Shown here piece by piece: positions 44,661-54,364 of a DNA stretch of 64,000 nt. A program made the translations under genes and the position numbers. Positions within the stretch are counted from its first letter, which is position 1. Every line of letters starts with the position of its first letter. The notes beneath the pieces were generated by a model. That model saw nothing but the letters and a program-made list of their open reading frames with translations. It ran no database searches and was not told the DNA's origin. The stretch is from Datura wrightii (taxonomy: Eukaryota; Streptophyta; Magnoliopsida; Solanales; Solanaceae): the NCBI GenBank assembly GCA_035772735.1, contig JASDFA010000007.1:146939001-147003000 (forward strand). The letters run 5' to 3'.

Positions 44661-45334
44661 GTCTTACTATTTGCTTATGGCTATGATCTTAATGTTTGAA
44701 TTGACATATTTTGAACTTGAAATTTGTATTTATTTATATTAAGTTGGATAAAACTTTTAACTTGAATTTGAAATTTTGATTTCAAATTTCAAACACCTAA
44801 AAGGTAGAATTTCTAATCCAAATACGTGATTCTATTTTTTTAAACAATTTTTTATATATATATAATATATATATATATTTCATTAAGTAATTATCTAAGC
44901 CTACTTTACTCAAAAATCAGCTCCTTCTCGAAACGGTCACACTTGCTCAATCCGGCCAAGTTGTGGTTGTCCCAATCTGTCGAAGAGAATTATCCTCTGA
45001 CAATATCATTATTTGTGACAAAATTTTTTGATGGCAATTTGAAAAAGTTTTGATAGTTTTAATTAATTATGAAATTTTTATATTTGTAAGAAAAAATATA
45101 ATTTTTAAATTAAGCTAATTAAATATGCTAATACAATTTCAATTTCAAATCAACTTTTAACCTATCAATAATTTCTATACATGACCCAATGCCTACTTAG
45201 CATTATTATTCCACCTGCATAAACTTTGTAAACGAAAAGATTCAATAACTTCTTAAAAAGAAGTTCTAAGTGTTATAGAAATTTATTTGACACGGTTTAA
45301 CCTTTTTTTAAATTAATTTTTGTAAAATAAAAAA
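44661..45334. other. Intergenic, no gene seen
   Basis: AT-rich with a TA run near 44,855. Ends in the AAAAA insertion site of the copia element. Confidence 0.5.
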
Positions 45335-45714
45335 TGAAAGATTTCTAGCACATATCTAGAAATTTTTCCACCCACCATTGTTGAATTATTCATTCAACAC
45401 CTACCCAAGCCACCATTGTTGAATTATTCATTCAACACCTACCCAAGCCACCATTGTTGAAGAAGAAAGTTTCCCCTTTCACACCTCCATTCACACCACC
45501 TCAACCCTCTATAAAAGGAGGGTTAATCTTCATTGTAAATTATCCACCAAAGAGTGAATACATCTCTAAGAGAGTAGTTCCTAGTGAGTGGAGTGAGTTT
45601 TGAGAGTTTTTTTGTGAGTTTGAAAATCTCTTTGTAAATTCTATTCTTGAGTAATAGAGTTTTATTTTTCTCTCAAATTATTCCTTACAACTCCGTAATG
45701 ATCCTGTGATAACA
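45335..45714 (+). repeat. 5' LTR
   Basis: TGAAAGATTT...GATAACA. Contains a 38 bp direct duplication ('caccattgttgaattattca', 45,373 and 45,411), a CT-rich upstream box and a TATA box at 45510. Confidence 0.97.
45510..45517 (+). promoter_or_regulatory. LTR promoter TATA box
   Basis: TATAAAAG within the 5' LTR; the identical site in the 3' LTR is at 50210. Transcription likely starts ~30 bases downstream. Confidence 0.8.
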
Positions 45715-45716
45715 AG

Positions 45717-45728
45717 TGGTATCAGAGC
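45717..45728 (+). other. Primer binding site
   Basis: TGGTATCAGAGC, two bases after the LTR, complementary to the initiator methionine tRNA 3' end. Confidence 0.95.
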
Positions 45729-46010
45729 CTCGTCGGAAGTGCTCATCAGAATTGTGTAAGGCTGAAAATTTTGAGAGTTTCAAAAGTGCTCAAAACTCAA
45801 TTTTGAGTACACCATTGCATTCCTCTCGTCAACACGAGTTCGTACATATTTTCGGAACTAAAATCCGACGTCGTATGAAGTCGTAAGAGCTCCCAAAAGA
45901 AATTGAGGAGGAAGACGATTTACAGTACTCTACTGCAGTAATTTCTGCAAGATTTTTCAGAAATTACATTTCAGTCCCAAATTCGGTGAATTAATCACTG
46001 AAAGGTGATA

Positions 46011-49000
46011 ATGACCACAGAAGAGTCAACATCATCTTCCGGAGCCATGATTATGCTCACTGCCACCAACTACACGCTGTGGAAACCTCGAATGGAAGAT
46101 CTTCTCAGTTGTAAAGATTTGTTCGACCTTATAGAAATAAAAGGTGTAAATCCTAATCCCGACAAGTTGTCGGAATGGAAGAAATTAAACCGAAAAACTA
46201 TTGGTCAAATCCGACAATGGATTGACCATAGTGTCTTCCACCATGTTGCACAGGAGACAGACGCATATGCCCTCTGGAAGAAGTTGGAGGATATGTACCA
46301 GGCCAAGACCGCTCGGAATAAGGCTTTGTTGATGAGACGCTTAGTCAACATGAAGCTGAAAAATGGAATTTCAGTTGCCGAGCATACCAGTGAGTTCCAG
46401 AGCCTGGTGAACCAGTTATCATGTGTAGAGATGCCGCTTGGTGATGAAGTTCAGGCACTTCTACTTCTGAGTTCTCTCCCCGACAGTTGGGAAACGCTGG
46501 TGGTTTCTCTTAGCAACTCGGCCCCAGATGGAAAACTTACCATGTCTATGGTTAAAGATGCCCTGTTCAATGAAGAGGCAAGGAGAAAGGACATGGGCAT
46601 AGATCAGACCCATGCCCTTATTACAGAAAATTGTGGGAGACAACAAGGGAAACAACGAAGGAGTAGTGGAGGCAAATGGAGAGGCAGGAGCAAGAGCAGG
46701 GCTAGATCCACAGATGGCAGAAAACCAGCATTCAAGTGCCATTATTGTGGAATAGAGGGTCATATGAAGAAGAATTGCTATAAATGGCTAGAAGAGCAAG
46801 GCCAGAGCAGTTCGCAATCGAAGGATAAGGGTGGAGAAACACTAGTTACTATCCCTGGAGATGTAGCTTTCTGTTCAACACATTATGAGACATGTCTTCA
46901 CGTGTCAAAAGAGGACACGGAATGGGTGGTAGATACTGCAGCATCTTACCACGTAACTCCTCATAAGGAATACTTCACAACATACAAAGCCGGTGACTTT
47001 AATTCCAGTTTCTCTAGGATTGTAGGAATTGGTGATGTACAAATAAAGACAAGTTCCGGGAGTACAATTACTCTGAAGGATGTCCGCCATGTGCCTGACC
47101 TTCGGTTGAATTTACTTTCAGGTATAGCTCTTGACAAACAGGGCTATGATAATCACTTCAGCAAAGGCACATGGAAGTTATCTAGAGGCGCTATGACAGT
47201 CGCTCGAGGTCATATTTGTGGCACGTTGTACAAGACTCATGTGAAGATATGTACAGATAGCCTCAACGTAGCAGAAAAGGAGGCTTCACAGAATTTGTGG
47301 CACCAAAGACTTGGCCACATGAGTGAGAAAGGGTTGTCTACCCTAATAAATAAGAATCTTATCAATGTTGACAAAGATGTTGCATTAGATCCTTGCAATC
47401 ATTGTCTATTTGGTAAACAACATAGAGTCTCGTTCAAATCCTCTTCAACGAGAAGATCAGAGTTGCTCAGTCTAGTACACTCTGATGTTTGCGGCCCCTT
47501 AGAGATTGAATCACTCGGCGGAAACAAATATTTTCTGACATTCATTGATGATGCTTCTCGAAAGGTATGGGTGTATTTCCTGAAGACAAAGGACCAGGTG
47601 TTCGAGTACTTCAAATTGTTTCATGTCATGGTAGAGCGTGAAACAGGAAAGAAATTAAAGTGTCTACGGTCAGACAATGGAGGCGAATACTCTTCCAAGG
47701 TCTTCGACGTGTATTGCAAAACATATGGTATTCGACACGAGAAAACGGTCCCACGCACCCCTCAACACAATGGTGTAGCCGAAAGAATGAACCGAACAAT
47801 CATGGAACGTGTTCGAAGCATGATCAGTATGGCTAAGCTGCCAAAGCCATTTTGGGGAGAAGCAGTCAGAGTCGCCTGTTACCTGATCAACAGATCACCA
47901 TCAGTACCACTGAATTTTGAAGTTCCAGAGAAACTGTGGTCTGGGAAGAATCCATCATACTCACACTTGAGAGTATTTGGATGTTTAGCATATGCACATG
48001 TATCCAAGGAGCTCAGACAAAAGCTCGATGCAAGGACCACTCCATGCATTTTCATTGGCTATGGAGATGAAGAATTTGGATACAGATTATGGGATCCAAA
48101 GGAGAAAAAGGTGATCAGAAGTAGGGACGTGGTGTTCCATGAAAACCAGACAATAGAAGACATTGAAAAACCCACAATGTCTCAGAAGTCAAATGTTGCT
48201 GCTCAGATGCCAGAAGTAGTAACAGAATCATTTGTGAGAAATAACGATGAAGTACCAGAAGCAGAAGAAGAGGAAGAAGAGGGTGTTGAGCAGGGGGAGC
48301 CACAAACCCCTCCACCAGAAGCTCCAGGTCCATCACAAGGCTCAGATGATGGTGAATATCCTCAGATTGTCAATCCAGAAGTTCATAGATCTGAACGAGG
48401 TCGGATTCCATCCAGAAGATATACAGAATCCGAGTATCTTCTGCTTACCGAAGATAGAGAACCAGAGAGTTTTCATGAAGCTATATCTCATAAGGAAAAA
48501 GAAAAATGGCTGCTTGCAATGCAGGATGAAATGGAATCTCTACAGAAAAATCACACTTATGAGATCGTAAAACTTCCAAAAGGGAAGAAGGCGCTGAAAA
48601 ATAAATGGGTGTTCAAGCTAAAGAAAGATGGTAGCGGAAAAGTGGTGAAATACAAAGCAAGGTTGGTAGTCAAAGGATTCCAACAGAAGAAAGGAATCGA
48701 CTTTGATGAGATCTTTTCACCAGTAGTCAAGATGACTTCAATCAGAGTTATACTTGGATTGGTCGCAAGTATGAACTTGGAGCTTGAACAAATGGATGTA
48801 AAGACAGCTTTTCTTCATGGAGATTTAAAAGAAGAAATCTATATGGAGCAGCCAGAAGGTTTTGAGGTTTCAGGTGATAACCTCGTATGCAAGCTAAAGA
48901 AAAGCTTGTATGGTCTGAAGCAGGCACCAAGACAATGGTACAAGAAGTTTGACTCTTGTATGGTAAGTCAAGGATACAAGAAAACTGTAACAGATGAGTG

Positions 49001-50048
49001 CGTCTACATTCAAAAATTTTCAGACGGGAATTTTGTTGCTCTTCTACTATACGTAGACGATATTCTAATCGTGGGAAAGGATGCAACAAAGATCTGCCAG
49101 CTAAAGAAAGAATTGTCTAAAGTTTTTGACATGAAAGACTTAGGACCAGCTCAACAGATATTGGGAATGCAAATAGCTAGAGACAGGAAAAACCGCAGAT
49201 TATGGATTTCTCAAGAAAGGTATATTGAACGTGTGCTTGAAAGGTTCAATATGAACAACGCTAAACCAGTCAGCATTCCACTAGCCAATCACTTCAAATT
49301 GAGCAAGAGTTCATATCCCTCATCTAAAGAAGAGATCAGGGAAATGTCATCAGTACCGTACTCTTCAGCAGTTGGAAGTCTGATGTATGCAATGGTGTGT
49401 ACGAGGCCAGATATTGCTCATGCAGTGGGTACAGTGAGTCGTTTTCTCTCTAATCCCGGGAAGGAGCATTGGGAGGCAGTAAAGTGGATTCTCAGATACC
49501 TTAAGGGTACAACTAATATATGTCTTTGTTACGGGGGAGTTTATCCAATCTTGGAAGGCTATACAGATTCAGATATGGCAGGAGATCTTGATAGTAGAAA
49601 ATCTACTTCAGGATTTATCTACAGTTTTGCAGGAGGAGCTGTTTCATGGCAGTCAAGATTACAGAAGTGTGTTGCTTTATCTACAACAGAAGCAGAATAT
49701 ATTGCAGCAACTGAAGCTGGAAAGGAAATGTTGTGGCTGAAGCGGTTTCTCCAAGAATTTGAAATCAAGCAAAAAGAGTACAAGGTACACTCTGACAGTC
49801 AGAGTGCTATAGATTTGAGCAAAAATTCCATGTACCATTCCCGTACAAAGCACATTGATATTCGGTATCATTGGATACGCGAGGTGATGGATCGACAACT
49901 GTTGAGACTAGTAAAGATCCATACGAAGGAGAATCCAGCAGATATGTTGACAAAGGTGGTTACTCGAGAAAAATTGGAGCTGTGCAGAGACATAGCCGGG
50001 ATGGTTGTTCCAGATATGGCTAGAGGGGGAGAATTGAAAGATTTCTAG
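46011..50048 (+). CDS. Copia gag-pol polyprotein (1,345 aa, intact)
   Basis: A single uninterrupted frame from the first ATG (46011). Residues ~10-215 are gag; a CX2CX4HX4C zinc knuckle is at 243-256; the protease active site is 'VDTAAS' at D308; gag-pre-integrase has 'LWHQRLGHMS' near 429; the integrase catalytic triad is D492, D555, E591; reverse transcriptase carries 'YKARLVVKGF' and 'YVDD' at 1014-1017; RNase H has 'YTDSDMAGD' and 'STTEAEY'. The stop codon lies 14 bases inside the 3' LTR, so the last residues (L-K-D-F) are encoded across the polypurine tract and LTR start. The product is processed into structural and enzymatic proteins in cytoplasmic particles. No disabling change seen. 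Confidence 0.97.
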   Translation: MTTEESTSSSGAMIMLTATNYTLWKPRMEDLLSCKDLFDLIEIKGVNPNPDKLSEWKKLNRKTIGQIRQWIDHSVFHHVAQETDAYALWKKLEDMYQAKTARNKALLMRRLVNMKLKNGISVAEHTSEFQSLVNQLSCVEMPLGDEVQALLLLSSLPDSWETLVVSLSNSAPDGKLTMSMVKDALFNEEARRKDMGIDQTHALITENCGRQQGKQRRSSGGKWRGRSKSRARSTDGRKPAFKCHYCGIEGHMKKNCYKWLEEQGQSSSQSKDKGGETLVTIPGDVAFCSTHYETCLHVSKEDTEWVVDTAASYHVTPHKEYFTTYKAGDFNSSFSRIVGIGDVQIKTSSGSTITLKDVRHVPDLRLNLLSGIALDKQGYDNHFSKGTWKLSRGAMTVARGHICGTLYKTHVKICTDSLNVAEKEASQNLWHQRLGHMSEKGLSTLINKNLINVDKDVALDPCNHCLFGKQHRVSFKSSSTRRSELLSLVHSDVCGPLEIESLGGNKYFLTFIDDASRKVWVYFLKTKDQVFEYFKLFHVMVERETGKKLKCLRSDNGGEYSSKVFDVYCKTYGIRHEKTVPRTPQHNGVAERMNRTIMERVRSMISMAKLPKPFWGEAVRVACYLINRSPSVPLNFEVPEKLWSGKNPSYSHLRVFGCLAYAHVSKELRQKLDARTTPCIFIGYGDEEFGYRLWDPKEKKVIRSRDVVFHENQTIEDIEKPTMSQKSNVAAQMPEVVTESFVRNNDEVPEAEEEEEEGVEQGEPQTPPPEAPGPSQGSDDGEYPQIVNPEVHRSERGRIPSRRYTESEYLLLTEDREPESFHEAISHKEKEKWLLAMQDEMESLQKNHTYEIVKLPKGKKALKNKWVFKLKKDGSGKVVKYKARLVVKGFQQKKGIDFDEIFSPVVKMTSIRVILGLVASMNLELEQMDVKTAFLHGDLKEEIYMEQPEGFEVSGDNLVCKLKKSLYGLKQAPRQWYKKFDSCMVSQGYKKTVTDECVYIQKFSDGNFVALLLYVDDILIVGKDATKICQLKKELSKVFDMKDLGPAQQILGMQIARDRKNRRLWISQERYIERVLERFNMNNAKPVSIPLANHFKLSKSSYPSSKEEIREMSSVPYSSAVGSLMYAMVCTRPDIAHAVGTVSRFLSNPGKEHWEAVKWILRYLKGTTNICLCYGGVYPILEGYTDSDMAGDLDSRKSTSGFIYSFAGGAVSWQSRLQKCVALSTTEAEYIAATEAGKEMLWLKRFLQEFEIKQKEYKVHSDSQSAIDLSKNSMYHSRTKHIDIRYHWIREVMDRQLLRLVKIHTKENPADMLTKVVTREKLELCRDIAGMVVPDMARGGELKDF
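50022..50033 (+). other. Polypurine tract
   Basis: AGAGGGGGAGAA just upstream of the 3' LTR, the second-strand primer. It is also translated as part of the polyprotein end. Confidence 0.9.
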
Positions 50049-50414
50049 CACATATCTAGAAATTTTTCCACCCACCATTGTTGAATTATTCATTCAACAC
50101 CTACCCAAGCCACCATTGTTGAATTATTCATTCAACACCTACCCAAGCCACCATTGTTGAAGAAGAAAGTTTCCCCTTTCACACCTCCATTCACACCACC
50201 TCAACCCTCTATAAAAGGAGGGTTAATCTTCATTGTAAATTATCCACCAAAGAGTGAATACATCTCTAAGAGAGTAGTTCCTAGTGAGTGGAGTGAGTTT
50301 TGAGAGTTTTTTTGTGAGTTTGAAAATCTCTTTGTAAATTCTATTCTTGAGTAATAGAGTTTTATTTTTCTCTCAAATTATTCCTTACAACTCCGTAATG
50401 ATCCTGTGCTAACA
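50035..50414 (+). repeat. 3' LTR
   Basis: 380 bp, the same as the 5' LTR except one base near the end (GCTAACA instead of GATAACA). Confidence 0.97.
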
Positions 50415-50419
50415 AAAAA

Positions 50420-51112
50420 ATCTATTTTAATTATTCATTACTATTAAAGATTTATTTAAGAATTTATAACTTTATTTTAAAAAATCTAATAATAAGTTCG
50501 ATTCAATCGATTCAGTACTTCAATCGATTTTGTTAAAAACCATTCACACCCCTAATTAAATCATGTCAAATTTTGTTTTTTAATCGTAATTGGTGGAATT
50601 TGTGTTTACACACAAACTCTCCTGGAGAAAAAAAAAACAAAAAGCCTGATGAAATTAAAATTTAATTGTCCTTCCCATAACTGTCCAAACACATCATATT
50701 GCATGTGAGTCCATTCACATATTGATATTCCAATTTGGTGAATAATAATAATTATTATTATAATATATAGTATCTAGCTTTTTTATTTCAACCAATCAAG
50801 ATTCTCACTGGAACTTGTGTGCATGTGGGATTTTATCATCTTATTTGGTCGGTATTTAATCAGTTCTGACGAGGAATTTTTGCAGTAATAATGATTAATG
50901 AGTACAAAAAGGTAATTTGGGTTACAATGAATATTCACGTTAATGACAAACTATGATCTGACACTAAAATTTATTTAATTTAATTCTTTTGTATCTCCTA
51001 GATTTGTCATTCGACACAAACACAATTGGTATTGTTCATTTCCATGCCTCGCATATTTTAATTTGCTGTTGTTGTCGGATAAATAAAAAAAGTGAAGAGT
51101 GTGTGTATATAT
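50420..51112. other. Intergenic, no gene seen
   Basis: AT-rich spacer with short 'aataataataattattatta' runs. Nothing supported. Confidence 0.5.
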
Positions 51113-51541
51113 TATAGGTGACAAGTGGATGGGTTGGACTGAATTTAAGCGGGTTAAAATGGGTTGAGTTAATAAATGAACGGATTATTGATTTGTCCAA
51201 ATGTTACTTGGGCTAAAATGAGTTGGGTTGAATGGGCTAAAATGTGGGTCATAACCCAACCTGTCCAACTCTAATTAAGTTTTAATTATTTTATTTTGTT
51301 CTTTATTTTTATTTATTATGACTAAATATATTACATAAAATAAAATAAGATATTTTTAAAAAAATATTTTGACAAGATTTCTCATAAATCAATTTGGTCT
51401 AGATATTAGCTTAAAATTTTGATGAACTGAAATGAGTTGGGCTGAAATTGGTTGAGCTAATAAATGAACGAGTCAATTATCAGCTCAAACTTGAGCAAGT
51501 TGTGCAGATTATGAGCTCATTGGTTGATTTTGCTACCTCTA
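51113..51541. mobile_element. hAT-type MITE, 429 bp, with GTATATAT duplication
   Basis: Ends TATAGGTGACAA and TTGCTACCTCTA (reverse complement TAGAGGTAGCAA). Target duplication GTATATAT at 51105-51112 and 51542-51549. Interior rich in 'GGGTTGGGCTGAA'-type motifs in both orientations. Confidence 0.85.
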
Positions 51542-51549
51542 GTATATAT

Positions 51550-54364
51550 ATAGCGTTTAGGAAAAAAAAAAATTTGACCTAAAAATTACAGCAGGCTGCA
51601 GGGTTATTTTTAGATCAAGTTATTAATATCAGGGGAATTTTTTAACTAAAATATTAACGGTAAAAGTATTTTTACACTAAATTATTAACGAAAAATATTT
51701 TTATTCAATTTCACATAGTTAAGAATATTTTTGACGCAATTTCCGGTCATTTAAACGGTTTTCTTTACCAGAGGTAACCAAACATTTCTGACACAAATTG
51801 ACAGTGTACCATGCAGTATAAAAGTATTGGCACCGTCCTATTGACAATAAACTATTTTGCAGAATTATTTACCATTTGAGAAGTTCTAATTGGACATAGG
51901 TACTCGACATGCTTTAATTTCTCCAATCCTTTTTATTTTTTTGAGGGGGGCGGGGGGAGGGGGTTGCGCTTTTGATTAGTTATCTCAAAATGATAGTGTT
52001 ATTATTATTCGACATAAAAAATGAGATAATAATTATAAAATAACTAATTTCAGAATAACTTATTTTGAAATAACTTATTTCTCAACCACACAATTCCTTA
52101 AAGTTGTAGAACTAGAGTCGGAGGTGAGTTGAAGAGATAAAATATTTATATTTAAACTGTTGAATTTTCTTGACTCCGTGAAATAATTCTGCTAAATTGG
52201 CAAAGGGTCAGCCAAGTCGTCCATAAAAATAGAGGTTATGGATCTTTTCTTAAAAAAGTAAAAATAGGTTATTTAATTTTTTTATATTAGGATTGGCCAA
52301 TTAGCCGTAGCAAAAAAGACATGCTTTCTATTGAACAAGACTGATACTTTAAATCTTGATCGAACGAAATGAAAGACGATATTAATAAATATTCTAAATA
52401 TGTCTTATTTATTAAGATTTCGAAAAAAATTCACTCTAAAATGAGAACGAAAGCATGGGAATGAACAACAAAAATAGATGATCTCCCTCTCTATCTCTCT
52501 ATAGTTGGTGAAATATGTGAATTTAAATGCAATCCACACAAAGCATTTTAAAAATACACATACAAGAGGACATCATAGTATAAATTAGAAATGTCCCAGA
52601 AAAGGATGGCTGTAAAATTGTCCAATATAATTGAACAATTATTTAATGAAATTTGGAAGAAGAAAAAAGAGACCCAAACTAGTGTGTAGTCACACAATGA
52701 TGATGTGCATGGGCCTTCAGTTGTCCTTTACTCAAAGTAAGTGGGTGGTTTGTTTCACGGATAAAGTTATTTTAAAATTAATTTATTTTACTTTAAAAAG
52801 ATGAAATAAAATAATTATTTAAATCTGAAAAATAAATTTATATTAAAATTAATTATACCTACACTCAAATAAAATATTAATTTAACCACAAAATTAATCC
52901 TAAGATATTTCATTTTATCCAAATGAATGAATCCATCAAAAAGCTTTAGCCCATGACAGAAAGTGTATTCAGTGACATGCTTTTCAGGCTTCAGCAATGG
53001 AAAGTTCAAGTCATTTCACTCTTGGAGTCTTGATTAGAATCATGCGGATATTACTAATTTAAAAATTACTTAAATATATAATATTTAGTTTTTTATACAT
53101 TACTAAGTAATATATTAATTATTTTATCTTTTATCTTATATAAACTTATACATATTCTAATTATGAAGGATAATAAAATAATAAACTGATAGCCAAATAT
53201 TATATTTAGTATGCTAAACTTCATATATAACAATTAAAATGTCACCAAATATAATATACTAGTTATATTAATTTTAAAATTTGAATAATTCACTTTCTAA
53301 CCGAGCAACCAACGACCAAAAGTAAATTCCGTGACATGCTTTTCAGCAATTTAAACTCTGAGGGGAAGTTTGATTGGTGAGAATAAGAGATCATATTTCA
53401 GGGATAAATTATTAAATTATTTTAAGAAAAAAATAAACATTTTGGGTAGCTATTAATAGGGAATATTTTCCATTAATAAGGACAGAAAAGGAAAGAGTGA
53501 AAATTCCTTTCTTTTAGGAGTTGTTTGGTATGGGAATAGGATAACTAAAGTTATTTCATGGGATTAGTTATTTCATTATATATATAGAATAACTTATCCC
53601 ATCATTATAATACAAATGATGAGATAAATAATTCCGAACTCTAACTAATAGCCCTTACTAAATATAAAATTAAAATACTCCTATATTTTATCCAGAAATT
53701 ATTATCTCTTATTCCACTTATCGAAAGAGCCCTTGCTGGTTTATTACCCATAGCAGCCAGTGCTGAAAAAGTGCTAACATGTACCAATAAATGTGCCTTT
53801 CTTTTGGTGATTGTCACACTAAACAAATATTCATACTTTACCAAACCTCTACTCAAGCTCTCATGTGGCCTTTTGACTAAAAGATAACTTAAGAAAGCAA
53901 CTAGTCACCTCACCACAAAAACAATCCCACCAAATCAAAATCAAGAAAAAGATTCATATTATTTTTTTCACTAAATTCCTCTATATTGCACTCAATCAAC
54001 GACAGTATAGGAAAGCAAAAGGAAACAGAAAAAAGAAAGAGGGAAAAATACATTACTATATCTTAAGCTTATTTTGGTACATATATATTTGGAATTAAAT
54101 TAATGAATTTATGAACAAAACAAAAAAGATGACTAAAAGTTGATGCTAGTTTTTTCTGGTCCATGCCCAATCAGAGTAGTCATTGTGCCTGCTTCGCTCT
54201 TCTTTGACGAAACGGATGTTGCCAGACGAACCGATGGTGGCTCCATACGGGGGATTGTTGGGCTCTTATGGGTGCATTAACTAGAAATTGGTTGGAACCG
54301 GAAGTAACAATAACTTGTTTCCCAACCAAATGACCCTAAGTGGAGTCTTTTCTCGACTTGAATT
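51550..54364. other. Intergenic, no gene seen
   Basis: About 2.8 kb. Contains a G run near 51,945, MITE-arm fragments ('taacttattttgaaataact' near 52,050; 'gttgtttggtatgggaatag' near 53,520) and a short repeated phrase 'gtgacatgcttttcag' (about 52,972 and 53,332). No coding sequence supported. Confidence 0.5.

Larger units (their letters stand above)
45335..50414 (+). mobile_element. Complete young Ty1/copia retrotransposon (5,080 bp)
   Basis: Two 380 bp LTRs (45335-45714, 50035-50414) that by eye differ at one base (A at 45709, C at 50409), a target duplication AAAAA on both sides (45330-45334, 50415-50419), a tRNA primer site, a polypurine tract and an intact polyprotein. All parts needed for retrotransposition are present, so it is recent and possibly still active. 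The polyprotein has the gag, VDTAAS protease, integrase, RT, RNase H order of the Tork/Tnt1-like copia lineage; lineage assignment is from memory. Confidence 0.97.

Noticed and set aside
48115..48570. Alternative frames within the copia polyprotein
   Set aside because: Shadows of the linker between integrase and reverse transcriptase.
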